From: Flavobacterium agricola
Lineage (GTDB): Bacteria > Bacteroidota > Bacteroidia > Flavobacteriales > Flavobacteriaceae
Assembly (NCBI RefSeq): GCF_025919725.1
Contig: NZ_CP081495.1
Coordinates: forward strand, 1,798,001-1,862,000
DNA: 64,000 nt
Direction of reading: 5' to 3'
The notes under the pieces were generated by a model. That model saw only the letters and a program-made list of their open reading frames with translations. It ran no database searches and had not been told where the DNA came from. Positions 52,332 through 61,423 of this stretch are shown here, piece after piece; position 1 is the first letter of the stretch, and the number at the start of each line of letters is the position of its first letter. Both the position numbers and the translations under genes were made by a program.

Positions 52332-54611
52332 TTAGGATTTGAATATTAATACGGAAGGAATATTTTTTAACCAAATGCTTCGGGTTTCAATCAATTTTTT
52401 CCAACTTTCAATACTTACCACCATTAAATCTTGTTGTGAGAAAATTTCGGGCGAAATATCTTTTGGATCGATCACTGAAATATGATTTGGTTTAACCTGC
52501 TCGATAGATCGGATCAGTTCTTTAATCATAAAGTTATGATTTACCTGATGCAGCACATCAATTATAATAACTTGCGAATCGTTGTTGTGAATAAACTTTT
52601 GTGCATATTCAATTAAAAATATATCATCTTTTGTAAAAATTGGAATAATAATGGTATCTATTTTTTCTAGATTTTTATCAATTAAAATTCCGGTTGGTAT
52701 TTTACTATGTAAGGTAATTTGATGGGTTGTTTCGTTAAACGGTGTGTTTTCGAACAATCCTTCTTTACGCATTACTTTGTTTAAAATTCGATCTGGATTT
52801 ACTATTTGCGTGGTAAAACCTAGCAAACGGCCTAACAAGGTTCCTTCAAAAATAGATTCGCCTGCATCAACCAAAAGTAAATCGTAATCGCCATTATTGG
52901 CCACATTAATAATTTCGGTTTCTACATCAGAAGAAACCTTAAACATGGTATTTACCTTTTGATTTAAAGCTTGACATTCTTCAATAACCGGATCTAAATG
53001 TTCTTCTTCATAATTATCCTCGAAACCAAAAATTTCGTCAGAAGGCGCAACTAACAAGGCAGTTACCGATGAATTATTAATTTGCTTTTTAGAAAGCGCG
53101 TTACTTAATAACAATAGCTTTTTACCTTTTGCCTGATTGGCAAACGAAAACAAAATTTTAAATTTATTTTTATATGAAACTTGTTCGATTACCTCGTCAG
53201 AAGATTTGAATATTTTATTAATTATATCGATAGATGGACCGGTCATAAACGTTGTTACCAGAGCCATAATTACCATCATGGCAAAAACTTCGCCGTTTAA
53301 AACACCTAAATCAAAACCGATATTAAGCACCACCAATTCCATTAAACCACGCGTATTCATTAAAGCACCAATGGTTAAGCTATCTTTCCAACTTTGCCCA
53401 ACAAATTTGGCGGCAAATGCACTACCTATAAATTTACCAACTACGGCAACTAAAATAATTAGCCCAGTAATTTTCCATAAGTACGCATCGTTAATTAATC
53501 CCATTTCGGTTCGTAAACCGGTGTAAACAAAGAACAAGGGTAAGAATAAGGTTAAGGCAACATCCTCTACCTTTTCAATAAAAGCTTGTCTAAAACGCAT
53601 ATTATCTGGCATAATAGCACCGGTCATAAAAGCACCAAATAAGGCATGAATACCAATAACCTCAGTTGCATAAGCGGATATAATTAAGGTAATTAAAAAT
53701 ATAGCTACCAACGATTTGGTTAAGTTTTTACCGTTTGAGCTCGAATCGGCAACGCGTTTTAAAAACGGACGTACCATGTACAACATTAGTAATACGTATA
53801 TAATTGCTAAGGCAATAACATATAAAGAACTAATAAAAGAACCTGCTTTAACAATAGCAATTACCGCGGCTAAAATACACCATGCAGTAATATCATCAGC
53901 CGCTGCGGCTGTAATAACTACCGTTCCTAATTTGGTTTTATGAATGTCACGTTCTTGTACAATACGTGCTAAAACCGGAAAGGCAGTAATGCTCATAGCA
54001 ATACCTAAAAATAAGGCGAAGGATAAAAATTCTACCCCAGGAGGAGCAAATTGCGTAAAAATAGAATACGCCAACACCATTCCTAAAGTAAATGGAATAA
54101 TAATACTTAAATGCGATATTACAATGGCATCGTTAGCTTTGCTTTTTATCACTTTTAAATCTAGCTCCATCCCTACAACAAACATGAATAATATTAAACC
54201 GATTTGGCTTAAAAATTCTAAGTTACCTAAAGATTCAACAGGAAAAAGTGCTGCAGAAAGTTCTGGAAAATAACTACCAAAAAAAGATGGCCCTAAGGCA
54301 ATACCAGCAATAATTTCACCAATAACAGAGGGTTGTCCGATTTTTTTAAAAATCCATCCAAAAAAACGTGCTACCAAAACAATGGTAATAATTTGAATTA
54401 ATAACACCGCCAACGGATGTTCTAAATTATGTTGCAACGAATTTAAAAAATCTTGAAAATAACCTTCTGAAGTTACTGCTTGCGTAACTATATCACTACT
54501 ATTTTTCTGCTCAAGGAATTTACCTTGATTGCCAACCCAATACATAATGAAGCCAAAAAGGGCAATCATTAACATATAAAAAACTGAATTTCTATATTTT
54601 GCCATAATCAT
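52332..54611 (-). CDS. cation:proton antiporter (CPA2) with C-terminal UspA-like domain
   Basis: A 759-aa monovalent cation/proton antiporter. A first helix (about 12-25) is followed by twelve or so membrane segments with the family motifs IGEIIAGIALGPSFFG, SITAFPVLARI, VITAAAADDITAWCI and MNTRGLMELVVL. The C-terminal ~270 residues resemble a universal-stress-protein-like regulatory domain (LLLVDAGESIFEGTLLGRLLG). The ATG two codons in is an equally likely start. The ion (Na+ or K+) is undetermined. Confidence 0.9.
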   Translation of the reverse strand: MIMAKYRNSVFYMLMIALFGFIMYWVGNQGKFLEQKNSSDIVTQAVTSEGYFQDFLNSLQHNLEHPLAVLLIQIITIVLVARFFGWIFKKIGQPSVIGEIIAGIALGPSFFGSYFPELSAALFPVESLGNLEFLSQIGLILFMFVVGMELDLKVIKSKANDAIVISHLSIIIPFTLGMVLAYSIFTQFAPPGVEFLSFALFLGIAMSITAFPVLARIVQERDIHKTKLGTVVITAAAADDITAWCILAAVIAIVKAGSFISSLYVIALAIIYVLLMLYMVRPFLKRVADSSSNGKNLTKSLVAIFLITLIISAYATEVIGIHALFGAFMTGAIMPDNMRFRQAFIEKVEDVALTLFLPLFFVYTGLRTEMGLINDAYLWKITGLIILVAVVGKFIGSAFAAKFVGQSWKDSLTIGALMNTRGLMELVVLNIGFDLGVLNGEVFAMMVIMALVTTFMTGPSIDIINKIFKSSDEVIEQVSYKNKFKILFSFANQAKGKKLLLLSNALSKKQINNSSVTALLVAPSDEIFGFEDNYEEEHLDPVIEECQALNQKVNTMFKVSSDVETEIINVANNGDYDLLLVDAGESIFEGTLLGRLLGFTTQIVNPDRILNKVMRKEGLFENTPFNETTHQITLHSKIPTGILIDKNLEKIDTIIIPIFTKDDIFLIEYAQKFIHNNDSQVIIIDVLHQVNHNFMIKELIRSIEQVKPNHISVIDPKDISPEIFSQQDLMVVSIESWKKLIETRSIWLKNIPSVLIFKS

Positions 54612-54712
54612 TTAATTTGATTACAAATAAATTACGTTTTACGGACAAATAACGCGTTTATGTAGTGAAATATGCGGAAAATGGAACAAGAACGGCAAAA
54701 AATGTAATCAAA

Positions 54713-55417
54713 TTATTTTAAACGGAATTTAGCTGCAAAATTGGGGCTTAAAACCAATTCTAAAAAACCGTTGTTTTTACGAATTTTGGTAGTAATAGCA
54801 TCAGCAGTAAAAAAATTAACGGCACTATAAGCAATGATTTCTTTTTTATTGATTTGACAAAAAAGCTCGGCAGGAAGTATTTTATTTAATTCTTTAAACG
54901 TAATGTTTTTTAATACAACTTCTACTAATTCTGGTAGCAGCGCAATTTTATCTCTCGGATCAGCATCCGAAACTTTGATGTATAAAATATCAGAAAATTG
55001 CAAAACCATTTTACCACGATCAGTATTTAAGGTACAAAAACTTACCGGTTCTGGTTTTATTGCAGTTGTCATTTGAGCCTTTGCAATGGCTTTTTCTAAT
55101 CGTTCTTTTTGTATCGGCTTGGTTAAATAATCTACCGCGTTTAATTCAAAAGCTTCAACGGCAAAATCTCGAAATGCGGTAGTAAAAATAAATTGCTTGT
55201 TTTGCATAATATTAGCCAAAGCTAAACCATCTAACACTGGCATTTGTATGTCAGAAACAACCAAATCAAAATCTAAATTTTTATACTCGGCTAAAAATTT
55301 TTCTGACTGATTGTAAACTTTTACAACTTCTACCGTATCAATTTGTTCTACAATCGCTTTTAAGTAGGTTAAGCTCGGTAGCTCATCATCAATTAAAATA
55401 CATTTAATGGGTTCCAT
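54713..55417 (-). CDS. LytTR family response regulator
   Basis: A 234-aa regulator with a receiver domain (about 1-120; DDE at 10-12, phospho-acceptor Asp in VVSDIQMPVLDG, TTAF and conserved Lys in DYLTKPIQ) and a C-terminal LytTR DNA-binding domain (LQFSDILYIKVSDAD, LPAELFCQINKKEIIAYSAV). It overlaps the kinase gene by 14 bp. The pair is a LytS/LytR-like two-component system of unknown signal. Confidence 0.9.
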   Translation of the reverse strand: MEPIKCILIDDELPSLTYLKAIVEQIDTVEVVKVYNQSEKFLAEYKNLDFDLVVSDIQMPVLDGLALANIMQNKQFIFTTAFRDFAVEAFELNAVDYLTKPIQKERLEKAIAKAQMTTAIKPEPVSFCTLNTDRGKMVLQFSDILYIKVSDADPRDKIALLPELVEVVLKNITFKELNKILPAELFCQINKKEIIAYSAVNFFTADAITTKIRKNNGFLELVLSPNFAAKFRLK

Positions 55418-56132
55418 TTCGTAAATCTATTTTTAAATAGGCATTAAATATTTCGTCTTGCACCACACGTTCTAACTTAAACTTGTTAAAATACAAGTGC
55501 TGCAAACGCGTTTCTAGAGATTGTCCGCCAATACCCGAATGCGGTTTTAATAACGGAGGTTTTTGTGATATTTTGTTAGAAACAGTTAGGATAAAAAATC
55601 CATGGCTTAATTCCATCTGAATTGAAATAAACGAATGTTCGCTCTGAATATCGGCATGCTTAAAAGCATTTTCAATCAAATCAATACAAATTAGAGGTGC
55701 TAAAACTTTTTGATGCAGTAATGCATCGTTTTCATCAAACTTAAATTTAGATTTTAAATCAAACAGCGGGCTTAGTTTAATTTTATTAATTTCTATAAAG
55801 TTCTTAGCGAATTCCATTTCGTGATAAGGTGTTACAAATTGGTTGTTGGTTTCGTACAACACATAATCTAAAACATTAGCTAATTTATCAATGGTATAAT
55901 ACGATTGATACGCATGCGATTGAATAGAATTTAAAATATTTTTAAACAAATGCGGATTCAGCTTATTTTCAACAAATGTTAATTCGTTGTTGTGCTGACT
56001 TTGCTGAAACAAATCGTTCATGGTTTGATGCAAAATTTTATTTTTTTGATATAATTTAAAAACCAAAAAAATTAAAATTAACAAACTAATAAGCAAAAAC
56101 GGTATAAAAATTGTGATAATAGTTGTGTACAT
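55404..56132 (-). CDS. LytS-like sensor histidine kinase
   Basis: A 242-aa short histidine kinase of the 5TM-Lyt/His_kinase type. One N-terminal membrane helix (about 8-30), then the dimerisation/phospho-acceptor helix with ENKLNPHLFKNILNSIQ, and the ATPase domain (LICIDLIENAFKHAD, GIGGQSLETRLQHLY). It lacks a periplasmic sensing domain of any size. It is operonic with the LytTR regulator. Confidence 0.88.
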   Translation of the reverse strand: MYTTIITIFIPFLLISLLILIFLVFKLYQKNKILHQTMNDLFQQSQHNNELTFVENKLNPHLFKNILNSIQSHAYQSYYTIDKLANVLDYVLYETNNQFVTPYHEMEFAKNFIEINKIKLSPLFDLKSKFKFDENDALLHQKVLAPLICIDLIENAFKHADIQSEHSFISIQMELSHGFFILTVSNKISQKPPLLKPHSGIGGQSLETRLQHLYFNKFKLERVVQDEIFNAYLKIDLRNGTH

Positions 56133-56214
56133 AAGTTTGCATTGGTAGTTAGTTTTTTCACTAATTCATTTTATAATTCGTAATTTATGTTTCAATTTTA
56201 AGAATTATTTGCTA

Positions 56215-56222
56215 CAAATATA
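56215..56222 (-). promoter_or_regulatory. -7 promoter box for the LytS/LytTR operon
   Basis: TATATTTG on the minus strand, about 80 nt before the kinase ATG, facing the divergent pirin promoter. Confidence 0.45.
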
Positions 56223-56263
56223 ATTTCTTAATATAGATTAATTAGAATAAAAAATAGTTAAAG

Positions 56264-56271
56264 TAACTTTG
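56264..56271 (+). promoter_or_regulatory. -7 promoter box for the pirin gene
   Basis: TAACTTTG, 16 nt before the ATG at 56288. Confidence 0.45.
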
Positions 56272-56287
56272 ATAAAAAATAAAACAG

Positions 56288-57004
56288 ATGCTAACAACAA
56301 CATTACATAAAGCAAATACACGTGGTTTTGCCGACCACGGATGGCTAAAAAGTTATCATACTTTTAGCTTTGCTGACTATTTTGATGAAAACCGTGTACA
56401 TTTTGGTGCGCTTCGCGTTTTAAACGACGATTACGTAGCGGGTGGCATGGGCTTTGGTCAGCATCCACATCGTGATATGGAAATTATTTCGATTCCGTTA
56501 GAAGGTGATTTGGAGCACCAGGATTCTATGGGAAATAAAGAAATTATTCGTCATAGCGATGTACAAGTTATGAGTGCAGGAACTGGAGTTATGCACAGTG
56601 AATATAATAAAAACAGTGATAAAGCCGTTAAGTTTTTACAGATTTGGGTAATTCCAAATCAGCAAGGCGTAACCCCACGTTACGATCAAATTACGTTAAA
56701 TCCTGCCGATCGTAAAAACACGTTTCAGCAAATTGTTTCGCCAAACGCAAACGATGCCGGAGCTTGGATACACCAAAACGCATGGTTTAATTTAGCCGAT
56801 TTTGATGCTGGGTTTGAAAAAAAATATACCATAAATCAAACAAGCAACGGATTGTACATTTTTGTATTATCTGGTTCTGTAACAGTTGCCGATCAGGTTT
56901 TAGAAACCCGAGATGGATTAGGAATAGAAAATTTTACAACTTTAAACATTAAAGCCCTAGAAAATAGCTCGTTTTTGTTAATGGAGGTACCTATGTTAAA
57001 ATAA
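56288..57004 (+). CDS. pirin family protein
   Basis: A 238-aa bicupin. Family hallmarks are HTFSFADYFDENRVHFGALRVLNDD, GGMGFGQHPHRDMEIISIPLEGDLEHQDS and AGTGVMHSE, including the His residues that bind the metal in pirins. Some family members are quercetinases; the role here is unknown. It may be cotranscribed with the YceI gene 25 bp downstream. Confidence 0.9.
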   Translation: MLTTTLHKANTRGFADHGWLKSYHTFSFADYFDENRVHFGALRVLNDDYVAGGMGFGQHPHRDMEIISIPLEGDLEHQDSMGNKEIIRHSDVQVMSAGTGVMHSEYNKNSDKAVKFLQIWVIPNQQGVTPRYDQITLNPADRKNTFQQIVSPNANDAGAWIHQNAWFNLADFDAGFEKKYTINQTSNGLYIFVLSGSVTVADQVLETRDGLGIENFTTLNIKALENSSFLLMEVPMLK

Positions 57005-57029
57005 GTAATAACACTAAAATTATATAATT

Positions 57030-57563
57030 ATGTCAAATATTAAATGGACAGTTGATCCAACACACACAACAATTGGTTTTAAAGTTAAACACATGATGTT
57101 TACTAACGTTAAAGGTCAATTTGAAGATTACACAGCATCTGCTGAAACTGCAAACGAAGAAAACTTAGTAGGTGCTAAATTGCATTTTGAAGCAAAAGCA
57201 ACATCTATTAACACAGACAACGCAGACAGAGATAACCACTTAAGAAGTGCTGACTTTTTTGATGTTGAGAAATACCCAACATTAAAATTTGAATCGACTG
57301 CAATTACTCAAAAATCTGGTAACGATTACGTTATTGAAGGTAATTTAACTATTAAAGATGTTACTAAATTAGTACAATTAAACGGAGAATATTCTGGAAA
57401 ATTAACTGATCCATGGGGTAACACAAAATCAGGATTAAATATTCAAGGAGCTATTAACCGTAAAGATTTCGGATTAAGCTGGAACTCAGCTTTAGAAACT
57501 GGTGGTGTTTTAGTTTCTGAAGAAGTAAAGTTTGATATCGAATTACAATTCATCAAACAATAA
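57030..57563 (+). CDS. YceI family lipid-binding-like protein
   Basis: A 177-aa protein of the YceI beta-barrel family: WTVDPTHTTIGFKVKHMMFTNVKGQF, DNHLRSADFFDVEKYPTLKFES, GNLTIKDVTKLV and NRKDFGLSWNSALETGGVLVSEEVKFDIELQ. No signal peptide is visible, so it is cytoplasmic as written. Homologues bind polyisoprenoid-like ligands. It ends in a strong terminator. Confidence 0.9.
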   Translation: MSNIKWTVDPTHTTIGFKVKHMMFTNVKGQFEDYTASAETANEENLVGAKLHFEAKATSINTDNADRDNHLRSADFFDVEKYPTLKFESTAITQKSGNDYVIEGNLTIKDVTKLVQLNGEYSGKLTDPWGNTKSGLNIQGAINRKDFGLSWNSALETGGVLVSEEVKFDIELQFIKQ

Positions 57564-57585
57564 TTATTTAGTAAAGGTTAATTAT

Positions 57586-57614
57586 AAAAAAGCTGCATCA
57601 TGCAGCTTTTTTTT
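57586..57614 (+). terminator. terminator after the YceI gene
   Basis: A perfect 12-bp stem AAAAAAGCTGCA / TGCAGCTTTTTT with loop TCA and a T run. Confidence 0.85.
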
Positions 57615-57656
57615 ATGCTTAAAAAGTACATTTAAAAAACAAAAACTAAAAAATTG

Positions 57657-57664
57657 TATCTTTG
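57657..57664 (+). promoter_or_regulatory. -7 promoter box for the HipA-like / DUF3037 pair
   Basis: TATCTTTG ends 5 nt before the ATG at 57670, so the transcript is likely leaderless. In-frame codons extend upstream to 57532, but the box argues for the later start. Confidence 0.55.
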
Positions 57665-57669
57665 TAGCT

Positions 57670-58449
57670 ATGGAAAACATGAATTTACGAACGGTAACCG
57701 TAACCCGCTATATAACACCTTTACGTGAAGGCGGTTCTTTGCCGGCTTTAGCTGATGCTGATGATGGCTTTAAATACGTTTTAAAATTTAGAGGTGCAGG
57801 CCACGGCGTAAAAGCTTTAATTGCCGAACTTTTAGGCGGATTAATTGCACAAGCTTTAGCACTACCGGTACCCGAATTGGTTTTTGTTAATTTAGACGAA
57901 CAATTCGGAAAAACAGAAGCCGATGAAGAAATTCAGGATTTACTTGTTTTTAGTAAAGGATTAAATATGGGCTTGCATTATTTACAAGGTGCTTTTACCT
58001 TTGATTTTGCCACAAACGATTGCGACGAACTTTTAGCCAGTAAAATTGTTTGGTTGGATGCCTATATTACAAACGTTGACCGTACCTACCGCAACACCAA
58101 TTTATTGATTTGGAAACAAGAATTGTGGTTAATAGATCATGGTGCTGCTTTTTATTTTCATCATTCATGGAGCAATTGGGAACAAGCTGCTAAAACACCT
58201 TTCGCCTTAATTAAAGATCATGTTTTAATTAGCAAAGCCACAAAATTAGATGAAGTTCATGCTGAATTTACTAAAAAATTAACCCCAGAAGTTTTACAAA
58301 ACATTGTACAAACCATTCCTGAAGATTGGTTATTATGGGAAGGTAGTGAACAAACACCTGACGAAATTAGAGCTGTATATTATAATTTTTTAACGCTACG
58401 TTTGGCAAACGCCGAAATATTTTTAAATCAGGCAAAAAATGCAAGATAA
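57670..58449 (+). CDS. HipA-like (HipA_2) kinase-fold protein
   Basis: A 259-aa protein resembling the HipA_2 family of HipA-type kinases. Catalytic-like segments are present: LVFSKGLNMGLHY, DAYITNVDRTYRNTNLLI with the NxD pattern, and LWLIDHGAAFYFHH (Asp-His-Gly). The Lys-containing YVLKFRGAGHGVKALIAELLGGLIAQAL matches an ATP-binding entry. It is cotranscribed with DUF3037 (11-bp overlap). The target, and whether it is a toxin or another kinase, are unknown. Confidence 0.8.
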   Translation: MENMNLRTVTVTRYITPLREGGSLPALADADDGFKYVLKFRGAGHGVKALIAELLGGLIAQALALPVPELVFVNLDEQFGKTEADEEIQDLLVFSKGLNMGLHYLQGAFTFDFATNDCDELLASKIVWLDAYITNVDRTYRNTNLLIWKQELWLIDHGAAFYFHHSWSNWEQAAKTPFALIKDHVLISKATKLDEVHAEFTKKLTPEVLQNIVQTIPEDWLLWEGSEQTPDEIRAVYYNFLTLRLANAEIFLNQAKNAR

Positions 58450-58822
58450 ATATATTTTTGAATACGCAGTAATTCGCGTAGTACCTAAGGTAGAGCGTGA
58501 AGAATTTGTAAACGTTGGTTTAATTTTATTTAGCAAACGACTAAAGTTTTTAAAAATTCAGTATCAAATACCAACACATAAAATTCAGTGTTTATGTGCA
58601 GATTTTGATATAGATCAGTTAGAAAAAAACTTAGCTGCTTTTGAAAAAGTTTGTACAGATAAAACCAATCGCAGTCCTATTAGTCAATTTGAGATTGATG
58701 AAAAGTTTAGATGGATTACAGCCGTTAAAAGCTCGAGCATTCAAACCTCACGCCCGCATCCGGGATACACGGTAAATATAAACGAAACTTTTGAAGCTTT
58801 ATATCAAGAGCTTGTTTTGTAA
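58439..58822 (+). CDS. DUF3037 domain protein
   Basis: A 127-aa protein matching DUF3037: YEYAVIRVVP-like start (FEYAVIRVVPKVEREEFVNVGLILF), TNRSPISQFEIDEKFRWITAVKSSSIQTSRPHPG. It overlaps the HipA-like gene by 11 bp, suggesting a coupled pair. DUF3037 genes commonly accompany HipA_2 kinases. Its function is unknown. Confidence 0.82.
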   Translation: MQDKYIFEYAVIRVVPKVEREEFVNVGLILFSKRLKFLKIQYQIPTHKIQCLCADFDIDQLEKNLAAFEKVCTDKTNRSPISQFEIDEKFRWITAVKSSSIQTSRPHPGYTVNINETFEALYQELVL

Positions 58823-58954
58823 TTTTTAAGAAACAAAACTGTAATTCCGATTTCATTATTAGCAAAATAGTCGGCATAAATCTAATTTATTATAATTTTT
58901 TCTTTACAAATAGTTAAAACAAATTCTTCATTTCAATTTTTATTTAAATATTTA

Positions 58955-58962
58955 TAAATTTG
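58955..58962 (+). promoter_or_regulatory. -7 promoter box for the AraC regulator
   Basis: TAAATTTG, 16 nt before the AraC ATG at 58979. Confidence 0.45.
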
Positions 58963-58978
58963 AATAAATAACAAAAAC

Positions 58979-59863
58979 ATGTACAACAAAGTATTTTTTC
59001 AAGGCTTATACGGTAGTGATTCCATCGAGTTTGCTCGCGGGCTAATTAACGTGCATCCGTTTGGCGAAATAGGAAAAAACAACAACAATAAGGTTGAAGT
59101 ACATGCGCACAACAATTTATTTCAGATTTTTTATATTGAATCAGGAATTACTGAAATTACCTATCAAAACAAATCTACCGAAATAGAAGGACCGAGTATT
59201 ATCACCATTCCTAAAAATACACCACACGGTTTTATTCACCATACCGAGGTTAGCGGTTGGATTATTTCCTTATCTGATTCTGTACTAGAAAGTTTATTGA
59301 ACCGAGAAGCTGAAGTGCTTTTTACCTTGTATAAAATTTTTGCAAAAAACATTGATGTTTTAGATGCTAATGATTTAGTTATTATTAACATATTAAAACA
59401 ATGTGTACAAGAATATAATGAGAATCAACCCGGTAAACTAATCATGTTGCAAAATCTAGTTGGGCAACTTATTATTCATTTATATCGCTTACAACACCAA
59501 GATAATGTGTTAGAACAAGTAATAGATAATTCGTACAAAGTTTATTTCAGAAACTTTATGATGCTCATTGCAGAATCACGTTCGTTTAAAAAAACGATTG
59601 ATGAATACGCACAAGAATTAAGGATTACAACCACACATTTAACGCGTGTAACAAAAAACATCTCCAACAAATCGCCTCGAGAAGTAATTGTAGATTATTA
59701 CATATCCGAAGCTAAACTTTTACTATCTAACCTAAAGTACAACATTAACGAGGTTGCTCGTGAATTGGACATAGAAGATCCAAGTTATTTCTCTCGTTTA
59801 TTTAAAAAGAAAACAGGCATTACGCCCAAAGAATTTCAGAGGCAAATTAAAGTAAAAGCGTAA
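58979..59863 (+). CDS. AraC family regulator (probable regulator of the cat/ben genes)
   Basis: A 294-aa activator with an N-terminal cupin-like ligand domain (VHAHNNLFQIFYIESGITEI, TIPKNTPHGFIHH) and a C-terminal AraC/XylS double helix-turn-helix (KTIDEYAQELRITTTHLTRVTKN, INEVARELDIEDPSYFSRLFKKKTGITPKEF). It sits at the head of the cat/ben cluster in the same direction. It probably senses benzoate or a pathway intermediate; this is inferred only from position. Confidence 0.85.
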   Translation: MYNKVFFQGLYGSDSIEFARGLINVHPFGEIGKNNNNKVEVHAHNNLFQIFYIESGITEITYQNKSTEIEGPSIITIPKNTPHGFIHHTEVSGWIISLSDSVLESLLNREAEVLFTLYKIFAKNIDVLDANDLVIINILKQCVQEYNENQPGKLIMLQNLVGQLIIHLYRLQHQDNVLEQVIDNSYKVYFRNFMMLIAESRSFKKTIDEYAQELRITTTHLTRVTKNISNKSPREVIVDYYISEAKLLLSNLKYNINEVARELDIEDPSYFSRLFKKKTGITPKEFQRQIKVKA

Positions 59864-59927
59864 ATATCAGGTATTAAAAGTACCATTTTTACAAAAATAA
59901 TCCTACCTCAATCAACTCATAAAGCTA

Positions 59928-59935
59928 TAAATTTG
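59928..59935 (+). promoter_or_regulatory. -7 promoter box for the cat/ben genes
   Basis: TAAATTTG, 39 nt before the catB ATG at 59975. An in-frame ATG-like start at 59933 overlaps the box and is therefore rejected. Confidence 0.5.
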
Positions 59936-59974
59936 TGGAAAAGTAAGTGGTCACTTACCGTAAAATTTCACAAA

Positions 59975-61096
59975 ATGCACAACATAACAATAAAAAGAAT
60001 AGAAGCTACAATTGTAGATCTACCAACCATTCGTCCACACCATTTATCAATGGCTGTAATGATGAAACAATCTATGGTAATAATCCGCATTATTTGTAGT
60101 GATGATATCGAAGGAATTGGTGAAGCTACTACCATTGGTGGTATTTCATACGCAGATGAATTTCCAGAAGGAATTAAATTAGCGATTGACACCTATTTTA
60201 CTCCTTTGTTAGTTGGACAAAATCCTACACAAATAAATAGTTTAATGAAAATGTTAGATAAAAACATTTCAGGAAACAATTTTGCAAAATCAGGAATTGA
60301 AACTGCTTTATTAGATGCTCAAGGTAAACGTTTAAACGTGCCAATTGCAACTTTATTTGGAGGTTCTATATCAACTCAACTTCCGGTTTTATGGACTTTA
60401 GCAAGTGGTGATACACAAAAAGATATTGATGAGGCAAAAAAATTAATTGCTGAAAACAAACACAATACATTTAAACTTAAAATTGGTAGAAAAGACCCGA
60501 ATGTTGACGTAGCTCACGTTTCGGCAATTAAACAAGCTTTAGGTGAAAATTATAAAGTAACGGTTGATGTTAATCAAGCTTGGAGCGAGCAAGTTGCTAA
60601 AAAACAAATTCAAAAATTACAAGATGCTGGTGTTGATTTAATTGAACAACCTTTAGTAAAAACAAATTTTGAAGGCTTAGCACGTTTAACCGAATATTTT
60701 GAAGTGCCAATTATGGCTGATGAAGCTGCAGGAACCGTTTCTGATGCGTTTAAATTAGCTAAAATTCATGCTGCAAATGTATTTGCATTAAAAATTGCTA
60801 AATCGGGTGGTTTAACAAACATTGCACGTCAAGCAGCAATTGCACAAGGAGCAGGAATTTCATTATACGGAGGTACCATGTTAGAAGGTTCCATTGGAAC
60901 CTTAGCATCTGCGCACCTATTCTCAACCTTACCTAACTTAGATTGGGGAACTGAACTTTTTGGTCCACTTTTATTAACAGACGATATTGTTAAAAAATCT
61001 ATTGTTTATCAAAACAATACATTAGAAATTCCTGAAGGACCAGGTTTAGGAGTTGAATTAGACATGAATCAAGTAGAAAAATATAAAAGAAAATAA
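59975..61096 (+). CDS. catB: muconate cycloisomerase
   Basis: Lactonises cis,cis-muconate to muconolactone in the catechol branch of the beta-ketoadipate pathway. The 373 aa belong to the enolase superfamily: TFKLKIGRKDP (catalytic Lys), VDVNQAW (metal Asp), LIEQPL (metal Glu), IMADEAA (metal Asp) and ALKIAKSGG (second Lys). The N-terminal capping domain has TIRPHHLSMAVMMKQS. catC starts 2 nt after the stop. Confidence 0.92.
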   Translation: MHNITIKRIEATIVDLPTIRPHHLSMAVMMKQSMVIIRIICSDDIEGIGEATTIGGISYADEFPEGIKLAIDTYFTPLLVGQNPTQINSLMKMLDKNISGNNFAKSGIETALLDAQGKRLNVPIATLFGGSISTQLPVLWTLASGDTQKDIDEAKKLIAENKHNTFKLKIGRKDPNVDVAHVSAIKQALGENYKVTVDVNQAWSEQVAKKQIQKLQDAGVDLIEQPLVKTNFEGLARLTEYFEVPIMADEAAGTVSDAFKLAKIHAANVFALKIAKSGGLTNIARQAAIAQGAGISLYGGTMLEGSIGTLASAHLFSTLPNLDWGTELFGPLLLTDDIVKKSIVYQNNTLEIPEGPGLGVELDMNQVEKYKRK

Positions 61097-61098
61097 AC

Positions 61099-61389
61099 AT
61101 GGTATACGTTGTTGAAATGGATGTAAAAATCCCAGAAACTTGGAGTGAAGAAAAAATTGCAGATTACGTTGCTAGAGAAAAAGAAACTTCTCAAAAATGG
61201 CAAAAATCTGGAAAATGGGTTTACCTATGGCGCGTTGCTGGTAAATATTCTAACATCTCAGTTTTAGATGTAGAAAGCCCAGAAGAATTTCATCAAATCA
61301 TCAGCTCATTACCTTTATTTCCGTACATGACAATTAAGGTAACAAGCGTTACAAAACACCCAAACGCAGTACGCGAAAACATACTATAA
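61099..61389 (+). CDS. catC: muconolactone delta-isomerase
   Basis: Isomerises muconolactone to the enol-lactone of beta-ketoadipate. The 96 aa match the family length. Visible are VVEMDVKIPETW at the N-terminus, GKWVYLWRVAGKYSNISVLDVES, and FHQIISSLPLFPYMTIKVTSVTKHPN at the C-terminus. It lies between catB (2-nt gap) and catA (34-nt gap). Confidence 0.95.
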   Translation: MVYVVEMDVKIPETWSEEKIADYVAREKETSQKWQKSGKWVYLWRVAGKYSNISVLDVESPEEFHQIISSLPLFPYMTIKVTSVTKHPNAVRENIL

Positions 61390-61423
61390 CAAAACATAAC
61401 AACAATAAATAAACATTAAAACT

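Noticed and set aside
57532..57669. An N-terminal extension of the HipA-like gene
   Set aside because: It overlaps the YceI gene end and a terminator, and a promoter box precedes the ATG at 57670.
58823..58978. A cargo boundary such as an att site before the cat/ben cluster
   Set aside because: No direct repeat, tRNA or integrase marks this gap; only an AT-rich stretch with a promoter box was seen.
59933..59974. An earlier start for catB
   Set aside because: The start at 59933 overlaps the TAAATTTG promoter box; the ATG at 59975 fits family length better.
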